From: Methylomonas sp. | Lineage (GTDB): Bacteria; Pseudomonadota; Gammaproteobacteria; Methylococcales; Methylomonadaceae | NCBI GenBank assembly: GCA_026990815.1 | Contig: JALXCS010000294.1 | Coordinates: 1-13,203, forward strand | Direction: 5' to 3' | DNA: 13,203 nucleotides | Part shown: one piece after another, positions 1-6,106 of the stretch | Layout of the letters: the number at the start of each line of letters is the position of its first letter | Position numbering within the stretch: the stretch's first letter is position 1 | The notes under the pieces: generated by a model | The model's input: the letters and a program-made list of their open reading frames with translations, nothing else | The model's database searches: none | What the model was told of the DNA's origin: nothing | Made by a program: the position numbers and the translations under genes

Positions 1-90
1 CGAAGATATTGGCCTGAACAAATTTTTGATAGATTGCTATACGCGTGTATTCATGCAGACCCCGTTACTTTACGGGAGCTAAAGGCGTAA
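1..90 (+). CDS. Possible C-terminal fragment of an unidentified protein
   Basis: Frame 1 is open from the left edge to a TAA at 88-90 and encodes 29 residues, starting RRYWPEQIFDRLL and ending LRELKA. The composition looks protein-like, but I do not recognise the family. It overlaps, in another frame, the start of the transposase remnant that follows, so either this is the cut end of a gene interrupted by the insertion or the frame is open by chance. At 30 codons chance is a real possibility. Sequence left of the window is needed to decide. Confidence 0.2.
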   Translation, partial: RRYWPEQIFDRLLYACIHADPVTLRELKA

Positions 91-236
91 TCAAGAACCA
101 TTACTTTGAAACTTTTGATGAATTCAAACAGGCCTGTTCGAGCTTCTTCGACAACCTCGATGAGCATCATGCTCCTTTGCGTTCGTTATTGTCTGAAAAA
201 TTTCAGATCATTGATGGGCAAACGGGGTATTCTTGA
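81..236 (+). pseudogene. IS630-family transposase, C-terminal remnant
   Basis: The frame ending at TGA 234-236 encodes about 50 residues resembling the extreme C-terminus of IS630/Tc1-type DDE transposases: a KNHYFETFDEFKQAC segment, then SFFDNLD, then LRSLLSEKFQII. In intact family members this tail follows the last catalytic acidic residue and the NLIERxW region, neither of which is present here. The reading frame stays open back to a GTG at 45, but the residues before about position 81 do not look like transposase, so homology appears to begin near 81. No terminal inverted repeat is obvious on the right side, where the next gene's sequence begins almost at the stop codon. I read it as a decayed, immobile relic. 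The family call rests on remembered resemblance of the tail only. Confidence 0.6.
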
Positions 237-490
237 GCGTGGATAGTATAACCGACAATTATTTCAATAAGACATTGGATAATATACAGACTAATCCTCA
301 GGCTAGCTTTTACATATGGTCTCCGGAATTAAAAAAATCTTACCAAATTAAAGGTACTGTTGAGATATTTCGATCAGGTGAGGATTATGAAAAAATGAAA
401 AGGACAGTTAGAAAGGTTAAATCAACATTACCTGCTAAATCGCTTGTAATTATGCATGTTACTGAAATTTTTGATTGTATGCCCACATAA
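233..490 (+). pseudogene. Pyridoxamine 5'-phosphate oxidase-like flavin-binding protein, N-terminally truncated
   Basis: The frame runs from a TTG at 233 (GTG at 239) to TAA at 488-490, 85 residues. It resembles the middle and C-terminal part of small FMN-binding split-barrel proteins (general stress/PPOX-like): DNYFNKTLDNIQTNPQASF is the usual segment where FMN-phosphate contacts precede the NPxxS strand, and YQIKGTVEIF is the next strand pair. Full-length relatives are about 130-150 residues and carry roughly 40-45 residues before this point, including the first barrel strands. Those are missing, and the transposase remnant occupies their place. The end (EIFDCMPT) is also somewhat shorter than usual. 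No convincing ribosome-binding site precedes the TTG. I infer a gene broken by the insertion and probably non-functional. It converges on the PRPP synthetase gene with a 10-bp gap. Confidence 0.6.
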
Positions 491-500
491 CATTTCAAGC

Positions 501-1379
501 TTATTTGCAGATTTTTTTGACTGCATCGGCTAACAATTCATCAAGATGCATGACTGCCGTAGGATGAGCAATGCTATCAGTGCTCCAGATTTGTTTGATT
601 CCTGTCGACCTAAGCACTTGTTCCGCATCATTACAAAATAATGGGTGGGTGACAACAACATAAATTTCGCTAGCGCCCTGATTTTTTAACAATCTGGTGG
701 TTTCCAAAACAGTTTGTCCGGTGCTGGCCATATCATCAACAATCACAATGGGTTTATTTTGGTAATTTTTTTGAGGAAGATTGATTTTGACCTTCGCATC
801 GCCCTGGCGGATTTTTGTTGCCACGCAATAGTCAAAGCCAAGTTCCTCAGCTAAAGCCGCAACCCATTGTTTCGATTCACTATCCGGCCCTATCAAAAGA
901 GCATGATCAAATTTTTTTCGGAGCAGGGTGGTAATAACTGGAGCAGCAGATAAAGCAATCGCATTTTTCATAGGAAAGGCTTCATCCAGAGATGAAATCC
1001 GGTGCAAGTGAGGATCTACAGTAATTAAATCATCAAACAAATCAGCAAACCATTCACCAATAATTTGCTGACTGATTGTTTCTCCAGGATGGTTTTCATT
1101 ATCCTGGCGCATATAACATAAATACGGTGTAATTAGTGAAATACGCTTGGCGCCTAATCTACGCGCTGTCTTTGCCGCAAACAGTAATTCAACCAGTTTT
1201 TCGTTTGGTTGATTCAGACTTCGGATCAATAAAACATGTTCTGGAATTTCTGTGGGGAGCCGTACCAGGCTTTCCTGATCAGGAAAATGGTGGATAGAAA
1301 TTTCTTTTAATCCCACCTCTAGACGAGTAGCAAATCGTTGTGTTTGCGGTAAATAATCAGGAAAAGCGAGAGCTAACAT
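501..1379 (-). CDS. Ribose-phosphate pyrophosphokinase (PRPP synthetase) homologue, short form
   Basis: The family makes PRPP from ribose 5-phosphate and ATP for nucleotide, histidine and tryptophan synthesis in the cytoplasm. From the ATG at 1377-1379 the protein has 292 residues, shorter than the usual 310-320. Visible motifs are FPDQES at 32-37 (equivalent of the FSDGE ATP site), YMRQDN at 89-94 (flexible loop, here with GETIS as in divergent forms), the metal-binding DPH at 122-124, KIRQGD around 189 (catalytic lysine region), and the PRPP-binding loop VIVDDMASTGQT at 212-223. A TTG two codons upstream (1385) would add two residues; ATG is preferred because no Shine-Dalgarno favours either. 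It follows the phosphorylase gene by 15 nt in the same direction, so the two are probably one transcript. Divergence from canonical Prs suggests a paralogue with a specialised role; a housekeeping copy may lie elsewhere. Substrate preference is not proven by sequence. Confidence 0.85.
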   Translation of the reverse strand: MLALAFPDYLPQTQRFATRLEVGLKEISIHHFPDQESLVRLPTEIPEHVLLIRSLNQPNEKLVELLFAAKTARRLGAKRISLITPYLCYMRQDNENHPGETISQQIIGEWFADLFDDLITVDPHLHRISSLDEAFPMKNAIALSAAPVITTLLRKKFDHALLIGPDSESKQWVAALAEELGFDYCVATKIRQGDAKVKINLPQKNYQNKPIVIVDDMASTGQTVLETTRLLKNQGASEIYVVVTHPLFCNDAEQVLRSTGIKQIWSTDSIAHPTAVMHLDELLADAVKKICK

Positions 1380-1394
1380 TTTCAATACCGGGGA

Positions 1395-2933
1395 TTAGTA
1401 AGGGACAAACGATTCAAGAATTTGTTTTTTGGTTCCAATAGTATAGCCATTATTTTGGGAAGCTAATGTGGTAGAAAATTTAAAATCTGAAGGGAATTCA
1501 GCATAAATCTTATATAAAACATCGCCTTTTTCAACAGAATCTCCAAGTTTTTTTAATAGATCAACACCCGCTTTTTTGTCCATCGGGGCGCCGGCAATCC
1601 GGGCAACTTTAGCCAATTGAAAATTATCAATATTAGTCACGAAACCTTGTTTTTCTGCAACGACTTTATGATTAAGTTTACCGGGACTGAGTTCAATAAT
1701 TTTTTCTCCCTGGGCTTTTACAATGGCCTTCATTTTCGCTAATGCTCTACCTGAATCAAGAATGTCCCTGGCAATAGCATAACCTTGTCCGCCACGAACA
1801 TCCGGATCAAATTCAATAATCCGTCCAGCAAGTTGCAAGGATTTTTGTCTGAGGTCAAAAGGGGCAGCAGGGTCGTTTTTTAAAACCTGCATGACATCCC
1901 GGGCTTCTAATACCGGACCGATGCCTCGACCGATCGGTTGACGCCCATCCGTTATAATGACTTCCAGATGAATATTAAGCTGATCTCCAACATATTCAAA
2001 TAATTTCCGTAACGCCAAGGCTTGTCTCATATGTCTAACCTTGGCTGTTGGTCCTACAGGAATATCAATCAACAAATGCGTTGAACCAGCCGCAAGTTTT
2101 TTTGACAAAATTGAAGCAACCATTTGCCCTTGTGAGTCAATTCCTAAAGGCCGTTCAACTGAGATCAACATATCATCAACAGGGGCCAGTTTTGCTGTCC
2201 CACCCCAAGCAAGACAGCCTCTTTCTTGTTGGACAATTTCAAAAAGCCTTTCTGGTGCCAAATTAACTTTGGCGATTAATTCCATAGTATCCGCTGTGCC
2301 AGAAGGGGAGGTTATTGCCCGACTGGATGTTTTGGGAATCAGCATACCATGCGCGGCAACAATAGGCACCACCAGCATTGATGTTCTATTACCGGGAATA
2401 CCTCCAATACAGTGTTTGTCAGCTACTAAGGATTCATGCCAGTTAATTCTTTCACCTGAAAACAACATTGCTTTAGTAAGGAACAATAATTCATCACGAT
2501 CGAGGTTATTTTGTCCAGTAGCAACTAAAAATGCAGCCATTTCCATCTTGGAATAACGGCTTTCAACAATATCAGTAGCAATATCAATAAAATCCTGTTC
2601 GAAAAGGCGTTCACCATTTATTTTTCGTCGTACGGCATCCATGGATTTTGGCGGCTCTGCATGATTGACAGTGACTGAATTTCCTTCCTCAATATTTAAT
2701 TGACTAAACGCTTGTTCAGACAATCCAAGCTCGTCAGAATTGACGATTGAACGATCATCAACAACATTTAATACGGCAAGTACTCGATGTCCGTGCGAGC
2801 TTATCTTTATTTTTGATAAAGCCTGGAATCCCTCAGCACGATATAATTCACAATCCCGATTCAAATATGCAACATTTTCGTGATAAGTGTCGATCCCAAT
2901 TCTGCGTATTTTTAAAGTTTCACTACTAGTCAT
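1395..2933 (-). CDS. AMP phosphorylase / putative thymidine phosphorylase (archaeal type)
   Basis: This family cleaves nucleosides or, in characterised archaeal members, nucleoside 5'-monophosphates with phosphate, giving free base and (phospho)ribose 1-phosphate. From the ATG at 2931-2933 the protein has 512 residues, much longer than DeoA (about 440), because of an extra N-terminal domain seen at residues 1-90 (KIRRIGIDTYHENVAYL onward). Core motifs are YSKMEMAAFL at 127-136, the phosphate-binding KHCIGGIPGNRTS at 173-185, and KTSSRAITSPSGTADTME at 201-218, which match the long archaeal-type subfamily closely. An upstream ATG at 2991-2993 would add 20 residues (MGNQVKLTTV...) unlike the family, so I chose the inner start; a Shine-Dalgarno is weak for both. 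The family is usually annotated thymidine phosphorylase, but its archaeal relatives act on AMP, CMP and UMP. The adjoining PRPP synthetase fits a ribose-phosphate salvage role. Confidence 0.85.
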   Translation of the reverse strand: MTSSETLKIRRIGIDTYHENVAYLNRDCELYRAEGFQALSKIKISSHGHRVLAVLNVVDDRSIVNSDELGLSEQAFSQLNIEEGNSVTVNHAEPPKSMDAVRRKINGERLFEQDFIDIATDIVESRYSKMEMAAFLVATGQNNLDRDELLFLTKAMLFSGERINWHESLVADKHCIGGIPGNRTSMLVVPIVAAHGMLIPKTSSRAITSPSGTADTMELIAKVNLAPERLFEIVQQERGCLAWGGTAKLAPVDDMLISVERPLGIDSQGQMVASILSKKLAAGSTHLLIDIPVGPTAKVRHMRQALALRKLFEYVGDQLNIHLEVIITDGRQPIGRGIGPVLEARDVMQVLKNDPAAPFDLRQKSLQLAGRIIEFDPDVRGGQGYAIARDILDSGRALAKMKAIVKAQGEKIIELSPGKLNHKVVAEKQGFVTNIDNFQLAKVARIAGAPMDKKAGVDLLKKLGDSVEKGDVLYKIYAEFPSDFKFSTTLASQNNGYTIGTKKQILESFVPY

Positions 2934-3106
2934 AAAATTTCGGAAGTTAGCATTTTTAACACCCACGGTGGTTAATTTTACCTGATTACCCATGAGCCTC
3001 AGCCAACTTGGAGGCCATTCAATGTGTTACTGGGTTCGACCAGTCATTAATCTAGCTGAAGGTTCTACTTAATCAGGTAATTTTTTGTCGTGTACAGAAG
3101 TCCATT

Positions 3107-3112
3107 ATTATA
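3107..3112 (-). promoter_or_regulatory. Candidate -10 box for the phosphorylase-PRPP synthetase unit
   Basis: On the minus strand this is an exact TATAAT. Seventeen bases upstream the -35 position falls inside the 20-bp palindrome and matches TTGACA poorly, so an activator or repressor bound there could control it. Transcription from here would give a leader of roughly 165 nt before the preferred ATG at 2933. AT-richness makes a chance match possible. Confidence 0.3.
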
Positions 3113-3115
3113 TGA

Positions 3116-3135
3116 ACTTTAAGTATACTTAAAGT
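3116..3135. promoter_or_regulatory. Perfect 20-bp palindrome, candidate operator between divergent genes
   Basis: ACTTTAAGTATACTTAAAGT is perfectly self-complementary over 20 bp with no spacer (centre between 3125 and 3126). It lies between the divergent phosphorylase and class V enzyme genes, immediately upstream of the minus-strand TATAAT and just before a plus-strand TTGAAA. No T-run follows it and a hairpin would have no loop, so a binding site for a dimeric regulator is more likely than a terminator. No regulator gene is adjacent, and I cannot name the protein. Confidence 0.5.
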
Positions 3136-3140
3136 CTATA

Positions 3141-3170
3141 TTGAAAATTAAATTTACTATTTAACATAAT
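3141..3170 (+). promoter_or_regulatory. Candidate sigma-70 promoter for the class V PLP enzyme
   Basis: TTGAAA at 3141-3146 and CATAAT at 3165-3170 are each one or two bases from consensus and separated by 18 bp. They begin 5 bp after the 20-bp palindrome. The start codon is about 70 bp downstream. The whole region is very AT-rich, so this is a plausible rather than a strong call. Confidence 0.3.
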
Positions 3171-3240
3171 ATACATTATGCGAATATTTATTATTTTTAC
3201 AGTTTGCTAATATTTTGCAATTCCTGTATTTTCCCCATTC

Positions 3241-4374
3241 ATGACTAATCTATACCGATCTTTATTTGAGCTTTCCAAACAACTTATTTATCTGAATCAT
3301 GCGGCTGTCTCACCGTGGCCTAAAAAAACTTCCGATGCAGTTATTGATTTTGCAAAACAAAATGCAGAATTTGGAACAAAGTTTTATCTGGAATGGTTAA
3401 AAAAAGAATCCGATTTACGGCAGCAAGTTAAATCTTTGATTAATGCGCCATCAGTAAATGACATTGCTTTGGTCAAAAATACTTCTGAAGCCTTATCATT
3501 TGTGGCCTATGGATTAATCTGGAAACATGGAGAAAATATTGTATCCAGTGGCGAAGAATTTCCGTCTAACCGGATTCCCTGGCAGTCATTATCAAATAAA
3601 GGTGTAGAATTTAGGCAGGCAGATCTTACTTCAAGTATTTTTCCTGAACAAGCACTTTTTGAGCTAGTCGATCGCAATACTCGGTTAATTACGATTAGTT
3701 CAGTTCAGTTTGCCAATGGTTTAAGAATGGATTTAAAAATGATTGGTGAATTCTGTAAAAAAAGAGATATTCTTTTTTGCATTGACGCCATTCAAAGTAT
3801 CGGTGCGCTTGAATTTGATGTTCAGGAATATCAGGCGGATTTTGTGATGGCGGATGGCCATAAATGGATGTTGGGACCTGAAGGCTTAGGTTTTTTTTAT
3901 TCAACCCCGAAATCCAGGGACATGCTTCAGTTGACCCAGTACGGCTGGCATATGATTGAAGACACACATAACTATGAAAACCTGCCGTGGCAAATTCATC
4001 CGACTGCTCGTCGTTTTGAATGTGGAAGCCCCAATATGTTGTGCATTCATGCTCTTTCCGCGAGTCTTGAACTCTTACTAGAAATCGGTATGACAAAAAT
4101 TGAGCAAAGGGTATTAACCAATGCAGATTATTTAATTAAAAAAATCAATGCATCAAAATCGCTAAAGCTCCTTTTTGAACCAAACAGTCCTTTAAAATCA
4201 GGTATTGTGCTATTTAATCATAAAAAGATTCCTAATAAACAATTGTTCCGGCACCTTCAAGAAAATGAAATTATGTGTGCACTGCGCGGGGGAGGAATTC
4301 GTTTTTCCCCACATTTCTATAATTCGGTTGCTGAATTGGATCAAGCGCTGGCCATTGCGGAACAGGGTGAGTAA
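3241..4374 (+). CDS. Class V aminotransferase-fold PLP-dependent enzyme
   Basis: The 377-residue protein has the layout of the class V (NifS/isopenicillin-N-epimerase/kynureninase-like) PLP enzymes. LIYLNHAAVSP at 15-25 is the usual N-terminal signature. VKNTSEALSF at 78-87 forms the phosphate cup. IDAIQSIG at 181-188 supplies the aspartate for the PLP ring nitrogen and a glutamine. DGHKWMLGPEG at 205-215 holds the Schiff-base lysine, K208. RGGGIRFSPHFYN at 349-361 contains the substrate-carboxylate arginine R354. I see no cysteine in the position of the mobile desulfurase loop, so cysteine desulfurase activity is unlikely. The substrate cannot be told; aminotransferase, epimerase or lyase chemistry all remain possible. 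The start ATG has no visible Shine-Dalgarno, yet the family signature begins at the expected distance from it. Its last 104 bp overlap the end of the convergent acyltransferase gene. Confidence 0.85.
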   Translation: MTNLYRSLFELSKQLIYLNHAAVSPWPKKTSDAVIDFAKQNAEFGTKFYLEWLKKESDLRQQVKSLINAPSVNDIALVKNTSEALSFVAYGLIWKHGENIVSSGEEFPSNRIPWQSLSNKGVEFRQADLTSSIFPEQALFELVDRNTRLITISSVQFANGLRMDLKMIGEFCKKRDILFCIDAIQSIGALEFDVQEYQADFVMADGHKWMLGPEGLGFFYSTPKSRDMLQLTQYGWHMIEDTHNYENLPWQIHPTARRFECGSPNMLCIHALSASLELLLEIGMTKIEQRVLTNADYLIKKINASKSLKLLFEPNSPLKSGIVLFNHKKIPNKQLFRHLQENEIMCALRGGGIRFSPHFYNSVAELDQALAIAEQGE

Positions 4375-5077
4375 CATTTAGTTCCTGGCCTATTAAATGA
4401 TAAAGATCTTGAGATTCAGGTCTTAAATGCTTGTAGGATGCATCAGGAAACATTTTATACGGTGCCCTTTCTCCATGAAAATCAACGATATCTCCTGCTT
4501 TTGATAATTGAATACCAAACATGGAAATTAATTTTGCTAACTTTGGTTCCATTAATGCAACTGGTAATTTCAGATTAGCTTTTGCACACAAATTAAAACC
4601 AATTAAAGTTAAACACAATGGCAGGTAATTTATTTTTAGACGTTTATTTTTTACACCACCACTAACATGATCTTTGAGTTGAAAAGAGATATCATAAGCT
4701 CGTCGGCGAAAAGATGATTCAATTGCCATTCTCGATACTTCACCAGCCCATGGAGCTCTTATTTCTGATAATGGAAGGAGGTCAGGATCAAAATTTCTGG
4801 TGATTTCTTCTAATGGCAGATGGCTGTGATAATTTTTATTAAAGGGAACAACGCGAATACAGCCTATTAAAGCATCAGTTGGTCGATGAAATAGCAGGCC
4901 ATGTAAAGCATGCTCATCATATTGATCAGTTTCAATTTTAGTGTTACTAGCACTGTTGAAAACATCATCACCGTATTTATCAGCATATACCTGATGCCGG
5001 AGCTGATAGGCTAATTTTTTTAATTCTGGGGTATCAGCAAACACGGTATAAAAATATTTTTTGTAATGATCTAGCAT
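4271..5077 (-). CDS. N-acyl amino acid synthase / PEP-CTERM-exosortase-associated acyltransferase family
   Basis: The 268-residue protein resembles the acyltransferases annotated 'PEP-CTERM/exosortase system-associated', which are related to FeeM-type N-acyl amino acid synthases and more distantly to LuxI autoinducer synthases; all have a GNAT fold. Visible are LRHQVYADKYG at 26-36 (LuxI-like LRxxVY start), DQYDEHALHGLLFHRPT at 51-67, the following strand IGCIRVV at 71-77, and GEVSRMAIESSFRRR at 112-126, the equivalent of the conserved E-SR-- stretch. It should transfer a fatty acyl chain from an acyl carrier to an amine; donor and acceptor are unknown. AGAGGG lies 6 nt before the ATG (5084-5089), a strong ribosome-binding site. 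It diverges from the methyltransferase gene and overlaps the class V enzyme tail-to-tail by 104 bp. No exosortase or PEP-CTERM protein is in the window. Confidence 0.75.
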   Translation of the reverse strand: MLDHYKKYFYTVFADTPELKKLAYQLRHQVYADKYGDDVFNSASNTKIETDQYDEHALHGLLFHRPTDALIGCIRVVPFNKNYHSHLPLEEITRNFDPDLLPLSEIRAPWAGEVSRMAIESSFRRRAYDISFQLKDHVSGGVKNKRLKINYLPLCLTLIGFNLCAKANLKLPVALMEPKLAKLISMFGIQLSKAGDIVDFHGERAPYKMFPDASYKHLRPESQDLYHLIGQELNVTHPVPQWPALDPIQQPNYRNVGKNEFLPRAVHT

Positions 5078-5135
5078 AAATTTCCCTCTTTTTAATAATT
5101 TATTTAAAAAATATGACGTAGTTCATAAAAAATGC

Positions 5136-5155
5136 TCTACACTTTGAAGTGTAGA
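5136..5155. promoter_or_regulatory. 20-bp dyad between acyltransferase and methyltransferase, candidate operator
   Basis: TCTACACTT-TG-AAGTGTAGA: two perfect 9-bp half-sites with a 2-bp centre. A smaller dyad, TATGA-N6-TCATA, lies just to the left (5112-5127). Both sit in the 110-bp region from which the two genes diverge. The length and symmetry resemble sites for dimeric regulators. The lux-box pattern CT-N12-AG is not matched exactly (CT-N14-AG here), so I do not assign a family. No T-run of terminator type follows at a suitable place for either neighbour. Confidence 0.45.
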
Positions 5156-5187
5156 TTAAAAAAAATTTTTTTCTGAGGAAATGTCAA

Positions 5188-5970
5188 ATGAATCATCAAG
5201 GTTATGTTAATAAAAGATATCTGGAACAAGCAGCCCAGACATTCAAGAATATCAAAGCATGCAGCTATGAAATGATGTCGATTTCTGAGAGAGATTGTGT
5301 ACTTGATGTCGGTTGTGGCCCAGGAATTGATGTTTTACAACTGGCAAAACAAGTTGGACCAAAAGGATTTGTAGTTGGTATTGACCATGATTCCCAAATG
5401 ATCTCCGAAGCTAAATCTCTTGCGCAATCAGAAAATATTTCTGAAAGAGTTAAGTTTCATGTCAATGATGTCACTTCCCTGCCCTTTGAGAATGATTATT
5501 TTAATGGCTGTCGGAGCGAGAGGGTTTTTATGCATTTGCCGAACCCCTTAGCTGCCTTGCAGGAAATGCATCGTGTCACTAAAGTTAATGGTCGGGTGGT
5601 CATAGCTGAGTCGGATTGGAGCAGCTTATCAATAGATTGTGATGCTGTCGGAACCGAAAAAAAAATATTCCAATATCATCGGGATAAAATCATGGCTAGC
5701 GGTTACGCTGGCCGCAGTCTATTCAGGTTTTTTCGAATATCTGGTTTTTCAGAAATTGATATCAAGATTTTTCCAGTCTTTACAACTGATCTAAGTGCAT
5801 TTAGTGATTTGGTTCGTCTAGAATATATCGAAGAGCAGGCTTTATCTGCAAATGCAATTAGCAAACAGGAATTAGCTAAGTGGCGTGAACAATTACAAAA
5901 TGCAAATGAACAAGGGTACTTTTTTTGCTCGATGAATGTATTTGTTGTCGCGGGAACCAAACCTGAATAA
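5188..5970 (+). CDS. SAM-dependent class I methyltransferase
   Basis: The 260-residue protein carries a Rossmann-type methyltransferase domain at about residues 36-150. Motif I is VLDVGCGPG at 38-46, the acidic residue for the ribose hydroxyls is in VVGIDHD at 62-68, VNDVTSLPF at 92-100 is the adenine-contacting segment, and ERVFMHLPNP at 111-120 with LQEMHRVTKVNGRVVIAE at 124-141 gives the motif IV/VI region. This pattern is of the UbiE/Methyltransf_11 type that methylates small molecules. The C-terminal 110 residues are less conserved and probably form the substrate lid; the substrate is unknown. GAGGAA at 5175-5180, 7 nt before the ATG, is a strong ribosome-binding site. The divergent acyltransferase shares its control region, which hints at a common pathway but does not prove it. 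There is no signal peptide or membrane segment. Confidence 0.85.
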   Translation: MNHQGYVNKRYLEQAAQTFKNIKACSYEMMSISERDCVLDVGCGPGIDVLQLAKQVGPKGFVVGIDHDSQMISEAKSLAQSENISERVKFHVNDVTSLPFENDYFNGCRSERVFMHLPNPLAALQEMHRVTKVNGRVVIAESDWSSLSIDCDAVGTEKKIFQYHRDKIMASGYAGRSLFRFFRISGFSEIDIKIFPVFTTDLSAFSDLVRLEYIEEQALSANAISKQELAKWREQLQNANEQGYFFCSMNVFVVAGTKPE

Positions 5971-5972
5971 CT

Positions 5973-5995
5973 ATCAATTTCATCAATAAATTGAT
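5973..5995. terminator. Weak inverted repeat after the methyltransferase
   Basis: ATCAATTT (5973-5980) and AAATTGAT (5988-5995) are perfectly complementary across a 7-nt loop, starting 2 bp after the methyltransferase stop codon. The stem is nearly all A:T and is not followed by a T-run, so it would be a poor intrinsic terminator. It may serve as an mRNA 3'-end structure. Confidence 0.25.
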
Positions 5996-6007
5996 TCAAT
6001 CGTGGGC

Positions 6008-6089
6008 GGAGGTGCGTTCATATCATGTGCCGGACAAAACTGATGACACATTAATCTTCACGTTATGATACGGAAATTAAACGCCCTCC
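6008..6089. repeat. Long imperfect inverted repeat between convergent genes
   Basis: The arms pair as GGAGG-(T)-GCGTT at 6008-6018 with AACGC-CCTCC at 6080-6089. Inside them CATATCAT (6019-6026) pairs with ATGATACG (6065-6072, one G-T), and GTG (6027-6029) pairs with CAC (6059-6061). That is about 21 pairs with a bulged T, a 3-nt bulge and a 7-nt internal gap, around a 29-nt loop. It fills most of the 136-bp gap between the methyltransferase and dapB ends. It could be a shared 3'-end structure, a palindromic repetitive element or a small-RNA gene; nothing decides between them here. Confidence 0.45.
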
Positions 6090-6106
6090 CCCTCCATTAC
6101 AGAAAA

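Noticed and set aside
2041..2556. Long open frame on the plus strand opposite the phosphorylase gene (171 codons)
   Set aside because: It lies wholly antisense to a strongly conserved enzyme core, shows no family resemblance, and has Ser/Pro-rich shadow composition.
2934..2993. Upstream ATG adding 20 residues to the phosphorylase
   Set aside because: The added residues do not match the family, whose members begin close to the inner ATG; a better Shine-Dalgarno is not present upstream either.
3029..3044. ACTGG-GTTCGA-CCAGT hairpin resembling a tRNA T-arm
   Set aside because: Only a 5-bp stem with a 6-nt loop; no acceptor stem, anticodon arm or D-arm can be built around it.
3695..4096. 133-codon minus-strand frame opposite the class V enzyme
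   Set aside because: It is antisense to the PLP-lysine region, has no homology signature and no ribosome-binding site; a shadow.
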